The position numbers and the translations under genes are program-made. A stretch of 64,000 nt of DNA from Myxococcaceae bacterium (lineage in GTDB: Bacteria; Myxococcota; Myxococcia; Myxococcales; Myxococcaceae): NCBI GenBank assembly GCA_016793095.1, contig JAEUJQ010000020.1, positions 1 to 64,000 of the forward strand. The letters run 5' to 3'. The notes under the pieces were generated by a model, which was not told the DNA's origin, ran no database searches, and saw nothing but the letters and a program-made list of their open reading frames with translations. Below, in pieces: positions 32,967 to 42,850 of this stretch (within the stretch, counting starts at the first letter, position 1; each line of letters opens with the position of its first letter).

Positions 32967-33906
32967 CGAGCCGCCCGTCCAGCCGTCGAGCGGCCTCGGC
33001 GACCGTCACCCGCTCCCGATCGTCGCCCAGCCAGGTGAAGAGGCGCTTGAGGCGCGCGAGCTTCGTCGTGGCGGGGACCCGCACGTCGCGCTGCTGCCGC
33101 ACCAGGGCCGCCGGAACGCCGTCTGACTCGTCCAGCACGTCGATGGCGTGCAGCTCGAAGTTGAAGTGCCTCACGTGCCGCAGCCGGCGGAACGTCAGCT
33201 CGACCAGCGGCCAGGGCATGCTGGTGGCGAACGTGCCGATGAAGGGCACGCGGCCCACGGGGCTCACCGACATCGGCAGCTCGACGAACGGGGCATCACC
33301 CCGACGGTAGGGCGCGTCGAGCGAGGGGCGGTAGGGCTGCACCGGCGCGAGCAGCACGTTCGGGGAGTCGAGGATCGCCCGCGACGGCCGGCCCAGCGCC
33401 GCCAGCGCCGTCATCACCATCGCCTTCGCCAGCCAGTACGGCGCCGCGGGGAAGGTGGAGGAGTCATAGCGGTAGCCGAGCGCGGCGACGGCCTGCAGCA
33501 TCGCGGGAGACAGCGTGTAGCCCGGCGCGCGAAAGCCCACGGGCGTCACCCTCGTGTGGTTGACGATCGCCTCGTGGGCGCGCCTCAGATCGGCCTCGAT
33601 CTCGACCCGGCTGCGGCGGGACAGCGCGTAGTCATGCGAGAAGGAGTGGTTCGCCAGCTCGACCCCGCTCGCCGCTGCCGTCTTCAGCGCCTCGCCCAGG
33701 CCCGGCTCAGCGAGGTCGCCGCCGATGACGAAGAAGGTCGCCGCCGTGCCCACCGCCGAGAAGAGCTCGAGGAACCGCGGCACCGCCGTCGTCCACACCA
33801 GCGCGCGCGCCCGCTCGTCGAGCAACCCTTCGGAGAGCCCCTGGATGCGGCAGTAATGCCCCAGCGAGTCGAGGTCGACCGAGATGGAGGACAGGCGCTG
33901 CGACAT
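32959..33906 (-). CDS. Polysaccharide deacetylase
   Basis: A 315-residue NodB-type carbohydrate esterase (CE4). Motif 1 is SVDLDSLGH near residue 9, metal motif HSFSHDY near 87 (H...H), and motif 3 is GFRAPGY near 124. No signal peptide is visible, so it acts in the cytoplasm or is membrane-associated by other means. Such enzymes N-deacetylate peptidoglycan or capsular amino sugars. The gene overlaps the downstream Ser/Thr kinase gene by 8 bp, an unusual pairing that suggests kinase control of envelope modification. Confidence 0.86.
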   Translation of the reverse strand: MSQRLSSISVDLDSLGHYCRIQGLSEGLLDERARALVWTTAVPRFLELFSAVGTAATFFVIGGDLAEPGLGEALKTAAASGVELANHSFSHDYALSRRSRVEIEADLRRAHEAIVNHTRVTPVGFRAPGYTLSPAMLQAVAALGYRYDSSTFPAAPYWLAKAMVMTALAALGRPSRAILDSPNVLLAPVQPYRPSLDAPYRRGDAPFVELPMSVSPVGRVPFIGTFATSMPWPLVELTFRRLRHVRHFNFELHAIDVLDESDGVPAALVRQQRDVRVPATTKLARLKRLFTWLGDDRERVTVAEAARRLDGRLDG

Positions 33907-34040
33907 GCGAGGGCGCGCACGATAGCCCAGCGCTCCGTCACCGCCCGCCCGAAGTGGTGATCGCGTCGCGGCCCGCTCCCTGCTAGGGGTGCGCGTGATG
34001 GCCCCCGCGTTCGCAGTCTCTGGGCCTTGAAGGAGTCGCC

Positions 34041-34220
34041 ATGTTGCCTGGACGAACGAAGCGCCAGAAGGAGCAGGAGCGCGCTGAGCACCGCCGGAAG
34101 AAGGAAGAGGAGAAGGAGCGCCTCAAGCAGGAGAAGGCGAACCGGCCTCCCCGCCAGCCCGGCGAGCCCGACCCCGACATCGCCGACATCGTGCCGGGGC
34201 CGCAGCCGCCGCTCTTCTGA
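34041..34220 (+). CDS. Small charged protein
   Basis: A 59-codon gene with a strong AAGGAG six to seven bases before its ATG. The product is a Lys/Glu-rich helix (RTKRQKEQERAEHRRKKEEE) with a Pro-rich tail ending PGPQPPLF. No signal or membrane segment. Function unknown. The start signal is the best in its surroundings, which makes a real small protein likely. Confidence 0.68.
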   Translation: MLPGRTKRQKEQERAEHRRKKEEEKERLKQEKANRPPRQPGEPDPDIADIVPGPQPPLF

Positions 34221-34223
34221 GCG

Positions 34224-34255
34224 TTGACTCACGAGTCAATTTCGGTTGACTCACG
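34224..34255. promoter_or_regulatory. Palindromic operator-like site upstream of carboxylase genes
   Basis: TTGACTCACGAGTCAA (34224-34239) is a perfect palindrome with 7-bp arms and a 2-bp centre. The half-site TTGACTCACG recurs at 34246-34255. The site lies 27-58 bp upstream of the carboxyltransferase ATG and overlaps a possible -35 TTGACT. It resembles binding sites of small dimeric repressors (TetR-type). No regulator gene is adjacent. Confidence 0.6.
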
Positions 34256-34281
34256 CGAAGAGACTCCGAATCTTCGCGCTC

Positions 34282-35901
<1,620 letters not shown>

Positions 35902-35913
35902 AAGGCCCGCGCC

Positions 35914-37875
35914 ATGCCACTCATCGAACGCGTGCTCGTCGCCAACCGTGGAGAGATCGCCCTGCGCATCATGCGCACGGTGCGGAAGCTGGGCCTGTCA
36001 CCGATCGCCGTCTTCTCCGACGCCGACGCCGCCTCACCGGCCGTTCGGTTCGCCGACGCCGCGGTGCGCATCGGCCCGGCGCCCTCGAAGGACTCGTACC
36101 TGCGCATCGACGCGCTGCTCGACGCGGCGAAGAAGACCCGCGCCGACGCGGTTCACCCCGGCTTCGGCTTCCTCGCAGAGAACCCGGACTTCGCGCAGGC
36201 GGTGCTCGACGCAGGGCTCGTCTTCGTGGGGCCCACGCCGAAGGCGATTCGCGCGATGGGCCTCAAGCGCGAAGCGAAGGCCCTGGTGGGCCGGCGTGGC
36301 GTACCGCTGGTGCCGGGCTTCGACGGCGGTGATCAGTCCACCGCGGTGCTGAAGGCGAAGGCGCTGGAGATCGGCCTGCCCGTCATCTTCAAGCCGAGCG
36401 CCGGCGGCGGCGGCAAAGGCATGAAGATCGCCCGCACGCCGGCCGAGCTCGACGCGTGCATCGAGTCGGGGCGGCGCGAGGCCCAGAGCGCGTTCGGCGA
36501 CCCGACGCTCATCATCGAGAAGTACCTCGAGCGGCCGCGGCACCTCGAGGTGCAGCTGCTCGGCGATCACCACGGCACGCTGCTGCACCTCTTCGAGCGC
36601 GAGTGCTCGCTGCAGCGCCGCCACCAGAAGGTCGTCGAGGAGACCCCCTCGCCTGCGCTCACCCCCGCGCTCCGCGAGCAGCTGTGCCAGGCCGCGCTCG
36701 AGGTGGGGCGCTCGGTCGACTACACGAACGCGGGCACCGTCGAGTTCATCATGGACGAGGCGGGGCGCTTCTACTTCTCCGAGATGAACACGCGCCTGCA
36801 GGTCGAGCACCGGGTGACGGAGCAGGTCACCGGCGTCGATCTCGTCGAGCAGCAGCTGCGGGTCGCGCGCGGCGAGAAGCTGGCCCTCACGCAGGCCGAC
36901 CTGCGCCAGCGCGGCCACTCGGTGCAGGTGCGGCTGTACGCAGAGGACCCTGCCAACCAGTTCCTGCCCTGCATCGGGCCGGTGCTCGACTTCTGGACGC
37001 CCCCCGTCGGCGGGCTCCTGGTGGACCCGGGCATCGAGTCCGGCGGTGAGGTGACGCCGCACTACGACCCGATGGTGGCGAAGCTGGTCGCGCACGGCGA
37101 GACGCGGGAGCAGTCCCTCGCGACCCTCGCGCGCGCCCTCGATCAGACGAGCGTGCTCGGGCTCACGACGAACAAGGGCTTCCTCGCGAAGCTGCTGCGC
37201 GAGCCCGACGTCGTGAAGGGCGCCCTCTCGACGCAGCTCATCGCCGAGAAGTTGCCGACCCTGGTGGACGCTCCGGATGAGGGGCGCGATCGCCTCGCCG
37301 CCGTCGCCGCGACCCTCTTCGCCTTCGAGGCCCGGCGCGAACGCGACGGATTCCTGCCGCAGGTGACGACGGGCTACCGGAACAACCGCTTCCGCGATCA
37401 GCAGCACGAGTGGAAGTGCGGGCAGCAGACCCTCACCGTCACCTACCGCGACCTGGGCACACGGCGCTTCCAGGTCGATGGGGGGCCGTGGCGCGTCGTC
37501 GAGCGGGCCGGCGCTGCGTTCGAGGTCGAGGCAGCCGACGGCGTGGTGCACCGGCTCCGGGTGGTGCTGGTCGGCGACGCCGCGTGGGTGCACACCGGGG
37601 CGGGCGACGTCGTGCTCCGCGAGGTCTCGCGCTTCCCCACGCCCGGTGACGAGGCCGTGAAGGGCGGCTTCATGGCGCCGATGCCCGGCAAGGTGGTGAA
37701 GGTGCACGTGAAGGACGGTGAGCGCGTCACCCAGGGCCAGGCGCTGCTCGTGCTCGAGGCGATGAAGATGGAGCAGACGACCTCGAGCCCGACCGACGGC
37801 GTGGTGAAGCACGTGCTGGTGCGCGAAGGCGAGCAGGTGACGGCGGGCCAGGTGTTGATCGTGATGGAGGAGTGA
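35914..37875 (+). CDS. Acyl-CoA carboxylase alpha subunit (biotin carboxylase + BCCP)
   Basis: A 653-residue fusion of biotin carboxylase and biotin carboxyl carrier. N terminus ERVLVANRGEIALRIMRTVRKLG; ATP-grasp loop KPSAGGGGKGM near 165; NTRLQVEHRVTEQVTG near 292 (the usual Pro after EH is Arg here). The C-terminal biotinyl domain has EAMKMEQ with the biotinylated lysine at residue 618. It charges biotin with bicarbonate and ATP and hands it to the upstream beta subunit. It is 12 bp downstream of that gene and overlaps the next by one base (TGATG). Confidence 0.93.
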   Translation: MPLIERVLVANRGEIALRIMRTVRKLGLSPIAVFSDADAASPAVRFADAAVRIGPAPSKDSYLRIDALLDAAKKTRADAVHPGFGFLAENPDFAQAVLDAGLVFVGPTPKAIRAMGLKREAKALVGRRGVPLVPGFDGGDQSTAVLKAKALEIGLPVIFKPSAGGGGKGMKIARTPAELDACIESGRREAQSAFGDPTLIIEKYLERPRHLEVQLLGDHHGTLLHLFERECSLQRRHQKVVEETPSPALTPALREQLCQAALEVGRSVDYTNAGTVEFIMDEAGRFYFSEMNTRLQVEHRVTEQVTGVDLVEQQLRVARGEKLALTQADLRQRGHSVQVRLYAEDPANQFLPCIGPVLDFWTPPVGGLLVDPGIESGGEVTPHYDPMVAKLVAHGETREQSLATLARALDQTSVLGLTTNKGFLAKLLREPDVVKGALSTQLIAEKLPTLVDAPDEGRDRLAAVAATLFAFEARRERDGFLPQVTTGYRNNRFRDQQHEWKCGQQTLTVTYRDLGTRRFQVDGGPWRVVERAGAAFEVEAADGVVHRLRVVLVGDAAWVHTGAGDVVLREVSRFPTPGDEAVKGGFMAPMPGKVVKVHVKDGERVTQGQALLVLEAMKMEQTTSSPTDGVVKHVLVREGEQVTAGQVLIVMEE

Positions 37876-38120
37876 TGAGGCGCTGGCTGGGGCTCGCGCC
37901 GCTGATCGCCTCCTGCCGCTTCCTCGCCCCCGCGCAGGCGCCGGTCTCCGCCGCGCAGCCGTATGAGCCTCCCTCGGCGGTGCGCACGCCTGCCCCCGCC
38001 GCCAACCGTTGTGGCCTTCGCTGCGACCCGGGCTTCCGCTGCGACGAGGAGACCGCGACGTGCCGGCCGGTGAACGCCCCTGCCGACGCGCGGGACGCCG
38101 GACCCGCGTGGATGCCCTGA
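37875..38120 (+). CDS. Small Cys-rich secreted protein
   Basis: An 81-residue product with signal-peptide-like start (MRRWLGLAPLIASCRFLAPAQA). Four cysteines sit in a compact cluster (CGLRCDPGFRCDEETATC), an EGF- or disulfide-knot-like pattern also seen in the other Cys-rich secreted proteins of this window. It is coupled to the carboxylase alpha gene by a TGATG overlap, an odd partner for a metabolic enzyme. No family assigned. Confidence 0.58.
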   Translation: MRRWLGLAPLIASCRFLAPAQAPVSAAQPYEPPSAVRTPAPAANRCGLRCDPGFRCDEETATCRPVNAPADARDAGPAWMP

Positions 38121-38188
38121 CGCCGACGTTGACTCGCAGACCGCGGCCCCGTTTCATCCAGCTTTCCCGGCCGGTCGGAGGTGTTCCT

Positions 38189-39067
38189 GTGACGTCTACG
38201 CGTTTCGCGCTCCTCGTCGGCCTGAGCCTGGGCGCGGCCCTGAGCTTCAGCCAGTGCAGCCCGGTCTCGATGTGCTCGCCCACCAACTGCCTGGGCTGCT
38301 GCACCACCAACGGTCAGTGCGCGCCTGGCACCACGGTGACGGGCTGCGGAAAAGAAGGCGTCGCCTGCGTGGCGTGCGCTCAGGGCCAGCAGTGCATCTC
38401 GAACGTGTGCGCCGTCATCTTGACCGGGGGCGGGAGCGCGGGCGGGGCCAGCGGCGGCGGCAGCGGGGGTGGCGGCGCCACTGGCGGCGGAGCGACGGCA
38501 GGTGGGTCCAGTGGGGGCGCGACGGCGGGCGGCAGCACGGCGGGCGGGACGTCAGGCGGCGGCAGCGCCACGGCCGGCGGCGCGGCCACCTCGGACGGAG
38601 GGTGCCGCGTGTTCACCCTCATCGACGGAGATCCCTCGCAGGGGCGGTACTACACGACGTCTTCGGGCACGCAGCAGGGCTGGGCGGTGAACTTCGTCTC
38701 CCCTTCGGGAGGTGGGCTCTTCGTGCGCACCGAGCTGCAGCTGTACCACGGCATCGGCACGCCCCCGACCTTCCCCGTCACCGGCGCGCTGACCGGCCGC
38801 ACCTTCCGCACGTGTGATCAGTGCTTCCAGCTCGCGGTCGGCTGCAACACCTCGATGGGTGACAACTGCGTCAGCGACTACATCGCGCTCTCGGGCAACT
38901 ACAACTTCCAGTCGGGCACTGCGACCATGAGCACCGGCACCTTCGTGGGAGAGGCCACCAACCTGCGCTTCGTCGCGTGGAACCTGCAGGCCGACACACC
39001 CGTCATGAACCAGCCGTGCATCGACGTGAACCGGCTCACCTGGCGCGCGCGCTGGCCGTTCCCCTGA
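38189..39067 (+). CDS. Cys-rich secreted protein with Gly/Ser/Thr linker
   Basis: Start GTG 38189 is supported by GGAGGT seven bases upstream and by a signal peptide (FALLVGLSLGAALSFSQC). The N-terminal mature part is cysteine-dense (CSPVSMCSPTNCLGCCTTNG, then C..C..C). It is followed by a ~60-residue GGS/TAGG-type linker (residues ~80-135) and a ~155-residue C-terminal domain with four more cysteines (RTCDQCFQLAVGCNTS, DNCVSDY). The 292-residue protein is extracellular or outer-surface. This Cys-rich/Gly-linker architecture recurs at 52018-53205; function unknown. Confidence 0.7.
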   Translation: MTSTRFALLVGLSLGAALSFSQCSPVSMCSPTNCLGCCTTNGQCAPGTTVTGCGKEGVACVACAQGQQCISNVCAVILTGGGSAGGASGGGSGGGGATGGGATAGGSSGGATAGGSTAGGTSGGGSATAGGAATSDGGCRVFTLIDGDPSQGRYYTTSSGTQQGWAVNFVSPSGGGLFVRTELQLYHGIGTPPTFPVTGALTGRTFRTCDQCFQLAVGCNTSMGDNCVSDYIALSGNYNFQSGTATMSTGTFVGEATNLRFVAWNLQADTPVMNQPCIDVNRLTWRARWPFP

Positions 39068-39076
39068 CGAGGACGC

Positions 39077-39541
39077 TCAGCCTTGCTTGAAGGTGAAGGG
39101 GTAGCGCACCTTCACCTCGCCACCCCCTCGTGGCGGCGCGGTGGTGATCGTCTTCATCGCGTCGAGCACGCACTGGGTGAAGGCCGGTGAGAAGGTGGGT
39201 GACGCATCGCGGATCTCCGCGCTCGTGACCGTCCCGGCGGGTCCGATGGTGAAGCCGACCGTCAGCGAGCCGCTGCTGTCGGGGCGATCGCGGACCAGCG
39301 CCTGCTCGTAGCAGCGCCGCACCGCCGGCGTGCGCTTCTGAATGGCCGCGCGGATCTCCTCCTTCGTCAGCTTCGCCTGGGCGCGGAGATCCACCTCGAA
39401 CGGAAGGTCGCGAGGACGGGCGAAGGGCGAAGGGGCGCCACCGTCGGAGGCCCTCGCCGCGGCGCCGAACAGGGACCCGATGGCCGCCACGCCGCCGTCA
39501 GTCTGGGCGAGGAGCACTGCGACGAGCGCCGCGACCGTCAC
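39077..39541 (-). CDS. AgmX/PglI C-terminal-domain protein
   Basis: A 154-residue envelope protein. An N-terminal hydrophobic segment (VTVAALVAVLLAQTDGGVAAIG) precedes a domain matching AgmX/PglI C-terminal, TonB-like: LTKEEIRAAIQKRTPAVRRCYEQALVRD, then GSLTVGFTIGPAGTVTSAEI and CVLDAMKTITTAPPRGGGEVKVRYPF. In myxobacteria such domains occur in gliding-motility and secretion machinery. GTG 39541 is preferred (CGGAG 7-8 nt upstream); longer frames extend into a region of duplicated sequence. It is only the C-terminal unit, without a fused receiver or kinase. Confidence 0.72.
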   Translation of the reverse strand: MTVAALVAVLLAQTDGGVAAIGSLFGAAARASDGGAPSPFARPRDLPFEVDLRAQAKLTKEEIRAAIQKRTPAVRRCYEQALVRDRPDSSGSLTVGFTIGPAGTVTSAEIRDASPTFSPAFTQCVLDAMKTITTAPPRGGGEVKVRYPFTFKQG

Positions 39542-39689
39542 GAGGGGCTCCGGGCAGCAACTGGTGAGGTGCTCCCACCCATGGACGACCTCCTGATGGA
39601 GCGACGTGACACGGTCTCGCACGGAAGAGCGCCGGGGAGAACCCCCGCCTCGCCGAAGCTGCCCACGGCAACTCGCGGCGCTGGGAGAC

Positions 39690-39930
39690 CGGCCAGCGAG
39701 CGCGCCCACCGAGCCCGTCACGGCGTTGGAGCCCATCGAGGGCTGCTTCGACGAGTGGGGTGCGACCCGGCGGGCCTGCGCCAGATGGCGGAGGTGCGAG
39801 CGCGCACCGCTGGGCGAAGGGCGTGACGGCCGAGCCCGCGAGCGCACCGCCTGTCACGGCGTCGGGGCACACTCGAGGGCCGCCTCGACGAGCGGGTGCG
39901 GCCCGGTGGCCTTGCGCCAGATGGCGTAGA
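39690..39930. repeat. Duplicated 3' end of the LysR gene (136-bp period)
   Basis: The final stretch of the LysR gene (GTCACGGCG at 39853 to CCAGATGGCG at 39917-39926) recurs in diverged form 136 bp away, from 39717 to 39790. It includes a retained stop triplet. Much of the otherwise gene-free 39542-39853 is this echo plus flanking GC-rich sequence with no other gene seen. Confidence 0.8.
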
Positions 39931-40729
39931 TGGGAAAGCGCGCCTGGGGCCGCTCGAGCTTCTGGGCGACGACCGCCGGCGCCTTCGGGCCCGCTGGCGT
40001 CAACGCCGGGACGAGCGAGAAGCCGAGGCCCGCGGCGACGAAGCCGAGGATCGTGTCGGAGGAGTCCGCCGAGAACACCTCCCTGGGCGTCACCCCGTGC
40101 GCTTCGAGGGCCGCGAGCTGCAGCGCCTTGAGCTGACGATCGGCGTGGTAGCCGATGAAGGGCACGTGGGCGAGCGCCGGCAGCGAGAGGCGGCCCTTCG
40201 ACGCGTGCGGGCCGTGGGCGGGCGCGACGATCCACGCCTCCGAGCGCGCCACCTCGCGCACCTCGACGTCCGTGGGCACCTCCGGCACCCAGTCGACCAG
40301 CAGATCGGCCTCGCCCCGCCGCAGCAACGAGAGATCGGCGTGCGGCAGCTCGGTGAGCGACACGCTGATGTCGGGTCGCCTCGCCTGCAGGCGCCGCAAC
40401 CACTCGGGCATGAGGTGGCGAAGCAGGTGACCGCCGGCGCCCACCTTGAGGGTGCCGCCCACCTGGCCGCCCTTCACCCGCGCCTCGAGGACACGGAGCT
40501 GCTCGTAGAACGGCGCGAACCCGTCGAAGAGCAGCTGGCCGCGCGGCGTCAACACCACCTTGTCCTTGCCGACGCGCTCGAACAGCTTCACGCCCAGCTC
40601 GTCCTCGAGGCGGCGCACCTGCTGGTGCACGCCGGGCTGGGTGATCGGGTACGGGAACGCCCGGGCGGCGCGCGCATAGCCCTGCTGCTTCGCCACCCAG
40701 TAGAAGCCTTCGAGTCGCTGGAGGTTCAT
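39854..40729 (-). CDS. LysR-family transcriptional regulator
   Basis: A 291-residue LysR regulator. The winged-helix N terminus is MNLQRLEGFYWVAKQQGYARAARAFPYPITQPGVHQQVRRLEDELGVKLFER. An inducer-binding periplasmic-protein-like domain (~90-291) follows, with PHADLSLLRRGEADLLVDW and DTILGFVAAGLGFSLVPAL. ATG 40729 is preferred over GTG 40756. Upstream, GATAGCC is repeated around a GATGGTAATC centre, a possible binding site, in the divergent region shared with the small membrane protein gene. Target genes are unknown. Confidence 0.88.
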   Translation of the reverse strand: MNLQRLEGFYWVAKQQGYARAARAFPYPITQPGVHQQVRRLEDELGVKLFERVGKDKVVLTPRGQLLFDGFAPFYEQLRVLEARVKGGQVGGTLKVGAGGHLLRHLMPEWLRRLQARRPDISVSLTELPHADLSLLRRGEADLLVDWVPEVPTDVEVREVARSEAWIVAPAHGPHASKGRLSLPALAHVPFIGYHADRQLKALQLAALEAHGVTPREVFSADSSDTILGFVAAGLGFSLVPALTPAGPKAPAVVAQKLERPQARFPIYAIWRKATGPHPLVEAALECAPTP

Positions 40730-40845
40730 TGATAGCCGATGGTAATCGATAGCCACATTCCTTGTCCTGCACCTGATTGATGGTTCCCGCGTTCAATGGA
40801 CATCAACCGCGGCGCGGAGTCGCCGCATCACCCGGGAGCGACGAC

Positions 40846-41151
40846 ATGAAGGCGATGAAGAACCTGGTGCACCTTGCGATCCTCGGCGTCTGGGCGGTGG
40901 CCGGGGTGTTGTTCACCGTCAAGGCGGTGTTTGCGCTCGCTGGCTTCGTTCCGGTCCTGCTGTTCTGGGGCTGGTTCGCGGCGCTGGCGGCGCTGACCAG
41001 CTGGGTGGTGGCGAAGTTCGACTCCCCGCTGGGCGCCCTCGGCACGCACGGCGCGGCGATCCTCGTCATGCAGGCGGTCCCTGCGGTGCTGCCGTTCGCG
41101 CTGGTGAGGCTCGGGCTCGACCTGCTCGCCGGGCGTGGGCTGCCGTTCTGA
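40846..41151 (+). CDS. Small membrane protein
   Basis: A 101-residue hydrophobic protein with about three predicted membrane helices (LAILGVWAVAGVLFTVKAVFALAGF, PVLLFWGWFAALAALTSWVVA, GAAILVMQAVPAVLPFALVRL). It is divergent from the LysR gene and may be its target. GGGAG lies about eight bases before ATG 40846. No family assigned. Confidence 0.62.
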   Translation: MKAMKNLVHLAILGVWAVAGVLFTVKAVFALAGFVPVLLFWGWFAALAALTSWVVAKFDSPLGALGTHGAAILVMQAVPAVLPFALVRLGLDLLAGRGLPF

Positions 41152-41202
41152 CAGCCTGAAGATGCGCTGTTCGGTCAGCGTGTTTTCCCCGAAGAATCCT
41201 TT

Positions 41203-41215
41203 GTGACAGCGTCAC
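41203..41215. promoter_or_regulatory. Short palindrome upstream of pntA
   Basis: GTGACAGCGTCAC (41203-41215) is a perfect 5-3-5 inverted repeat, 9 bp before the pntA ATG. It could be an operator or hairpin near the ribosome site; the length is short enough to occur by chance. Confidence 0.28.
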
Positions 41216-41224
41216 TGGTCGGCC

Positions 41225-42850
41225 ATGGTGCGCGCCGTGGCATCGATCATTGGAGTTCCGAAGGAGACGCTCCCCGGGGAGCGTCGCGTGGCTGCGACCC
41301 CCGAGTCCGTGAAGAAGCTGTCGCAGCGTGGGTTGTCTCTGCACGTCGAGAAGGGCGCGGGCCTCGAGGCCGGCTATTCCGACGCGGCCTATGCCGAGGC
41401 CGGAGCGACCGTGGTGGACTCAGTCTGGCAGTGCGAGACGCTCTTCAAGGTGCGCCCGCCCTCGCTCGACGAGGTCGCGAAGACGAAGGACGGCGCGCTC
41501 ATCGTCTCGTTGATGCAGCCTGAGCGGAACCCCGCCCTCGTTGACGCGCTCAAGGCGAAGAAGCTCACCGCCCTGGCCCTCGAGCGCATTCCCCGCGTGA
41601 CGCGCGCCCAGAAGATGGACGTGCTGTCGTCGCAGGCCAACCTCTCGGGGTACCGCGCGGTCGTCGAGGCCGCGGCGCACCTTCAGGGCTTCATGGGGCC
41701 GCAGGTGACCGCCGCCGGGTCCACGCCGCCGGCGAAGGTGCTCATCATCGGCGCTGGCGTCGCAGGGCTGGCGGCCGTCGGCGCGGCGCGAGCGCTCGGC
41801 GCAGAGGTGCGGGCGTTCGACACGCGCGCGGCCGCGCGGGAGCAGGTGGAGTCGCTGGGCGCGAAGTTCCTCGAGGTGTCGCTCCAGGAGAGCGGCGAAG
41901 GCCAGGGTGGCTACGCGAAGACGATGAGCCCCGAGTTCATCGCCGCCGAGATGGCGCTCTTCCGCGCACAGGCGAAGGAGGTCGACGTCATCATCACCAC
42001 CGCGCTCGTCCCTGGCACGAAGGCGCCGGTGCTGGTCCCGAAGGACGTCGTCGAGCAGCTCAGGCCGGGCTCCGTCGTGGTGGACATGGCCGCCGAGCAG
42101 GGCGGCAACTGCGAGCTCACGAAGCCCGGAGAGGTGGCCGTCTTCAACGGGGTCAAGATCCTCGGCTTCACGGATCTCGCGAGCCGCATGGCGGCGACGT
42201 CGAGCCGCTTCTTCGCGATGAACCTCGTCCACCTCTGCGGGGAGCTCGGCACCGGTGACACGCTCACCCTGCCCCTCGAGAACGACGTGGTGCGTCCGGC
42301 GCTGCTGCTGCACCGGGGCGAGGCGCTGCCGGCGCTGCCCGTGAAGGAGCCCAGCCCGACCGCCGCCCCGAAGCCGAAGGACGAGGCCCCGAAGGCGCCG
42401 CCGCACCAGCCGCACGCGCCGCCTCCCGCCGACGCGAAGCCGCAGCAGGAACACATCACCGCGCCCAACCGCGCCGCCTGGGGCTCGACGCTCGGGGGCC
42501 TCATCGTCATCGCGGTGCTCTTCGGCCTGGGCCGCTTCGCCCCGTCGGACTTCCTGCAGCACTCGACGGTCTTCGTGCTCGCCTGCTTCGTGGGCTGGCA
42601 GGTCGTCTGGTCGGTGACGCCGGCGCTGCACACGCCGCTCATGAGCGTCACCAACGCCATCTCGGGCATCATCATCGTCGGCGGCCTGCTGCAGGTCGGC
42701 GGAAGCGTGGATCTCGCGACGGTGCTCGGCGTGCTCGCCGTCTTCTTCGCCACCATCAACATCGCCGGCGGCTTCCTCGTCACCGAGCGCATGCTCAAGA
42801 TGTTCAGACGTGAAGAGGGCGCGCCAAAGGCCTCGGGAGGTCACCGATGA
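41225..42850 (+). CDS. pntA: Proton-translocating NAD(P) transhydrogenase subunit alpha
   Basis: PntA carries the NAD(H)-binding domain I and part of the membrane domain of transhydrogenase, which couples hydride transfer between NADH and NADP+ to proton movement. The 541-residue protein starts with the ALD/PNT N-terminal type sequence [20 protein letters not shown]; the dinucleotide site is [24 protein letters not shown] (~173-196). A Pro/Ala linker ([20 protein letters not shown]) leads to three to four membrane helices at the end. It is a single-gene alpha subunit, not split. It overlaps pntB by 4 bp (ATGA). Confidence 0.95.
   Translation: MVRAVASIIGVPKETLPGERRVAATPESVKKLSQRGLSLHVEKGAGLEAGYSDAAYAEAGATVVDSVWQCETLFKVRPPSLDEVAKTKDGALIVSLMQPERNPALVDALKAKKLTALALERIPRVTRAQKMDVLSSQANLSGYRAVVEAAAHLQGFMGPQVTAAGSTPPAKVLIIGAGVAGLAAVGAARALGAEVRAFDTRAAAREQVESLGAKFLEVSLQESGEGQGGYAKTMSPEFIAAEMALFRAQAKEVDVIITTALVPGTKAPVLVPKDVVEQLRPGSVVVDMAAEQGGNCELTKPGEVAVFNGVKILGFTDLASRMAATSSRFFAMNLVHLCGELGTGDTLTLPLENDVVRPALLLHRGEALPALPVKEPSPTAAPKPKDEAPKAPPHQPHAPPPADAKPQQEHITAPNRAAWGSTLGGLIVIAVLFGLGRFAPSDFLQHSTVFVLACFVGWQVVWSVTPALHTPLMSVTNAISGIIIVGGLLQVGGSVDLATVLGVLAVFFATINIAGGFLVTERMLKMFRREEGAPKASGGHR

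Noticed and set aside
40730-40845. Strong LysR operator
   Set aside because: Repeated GATAGCC motifs and a weak T-N11-A pattern are present, but too short to call a site with confidence.
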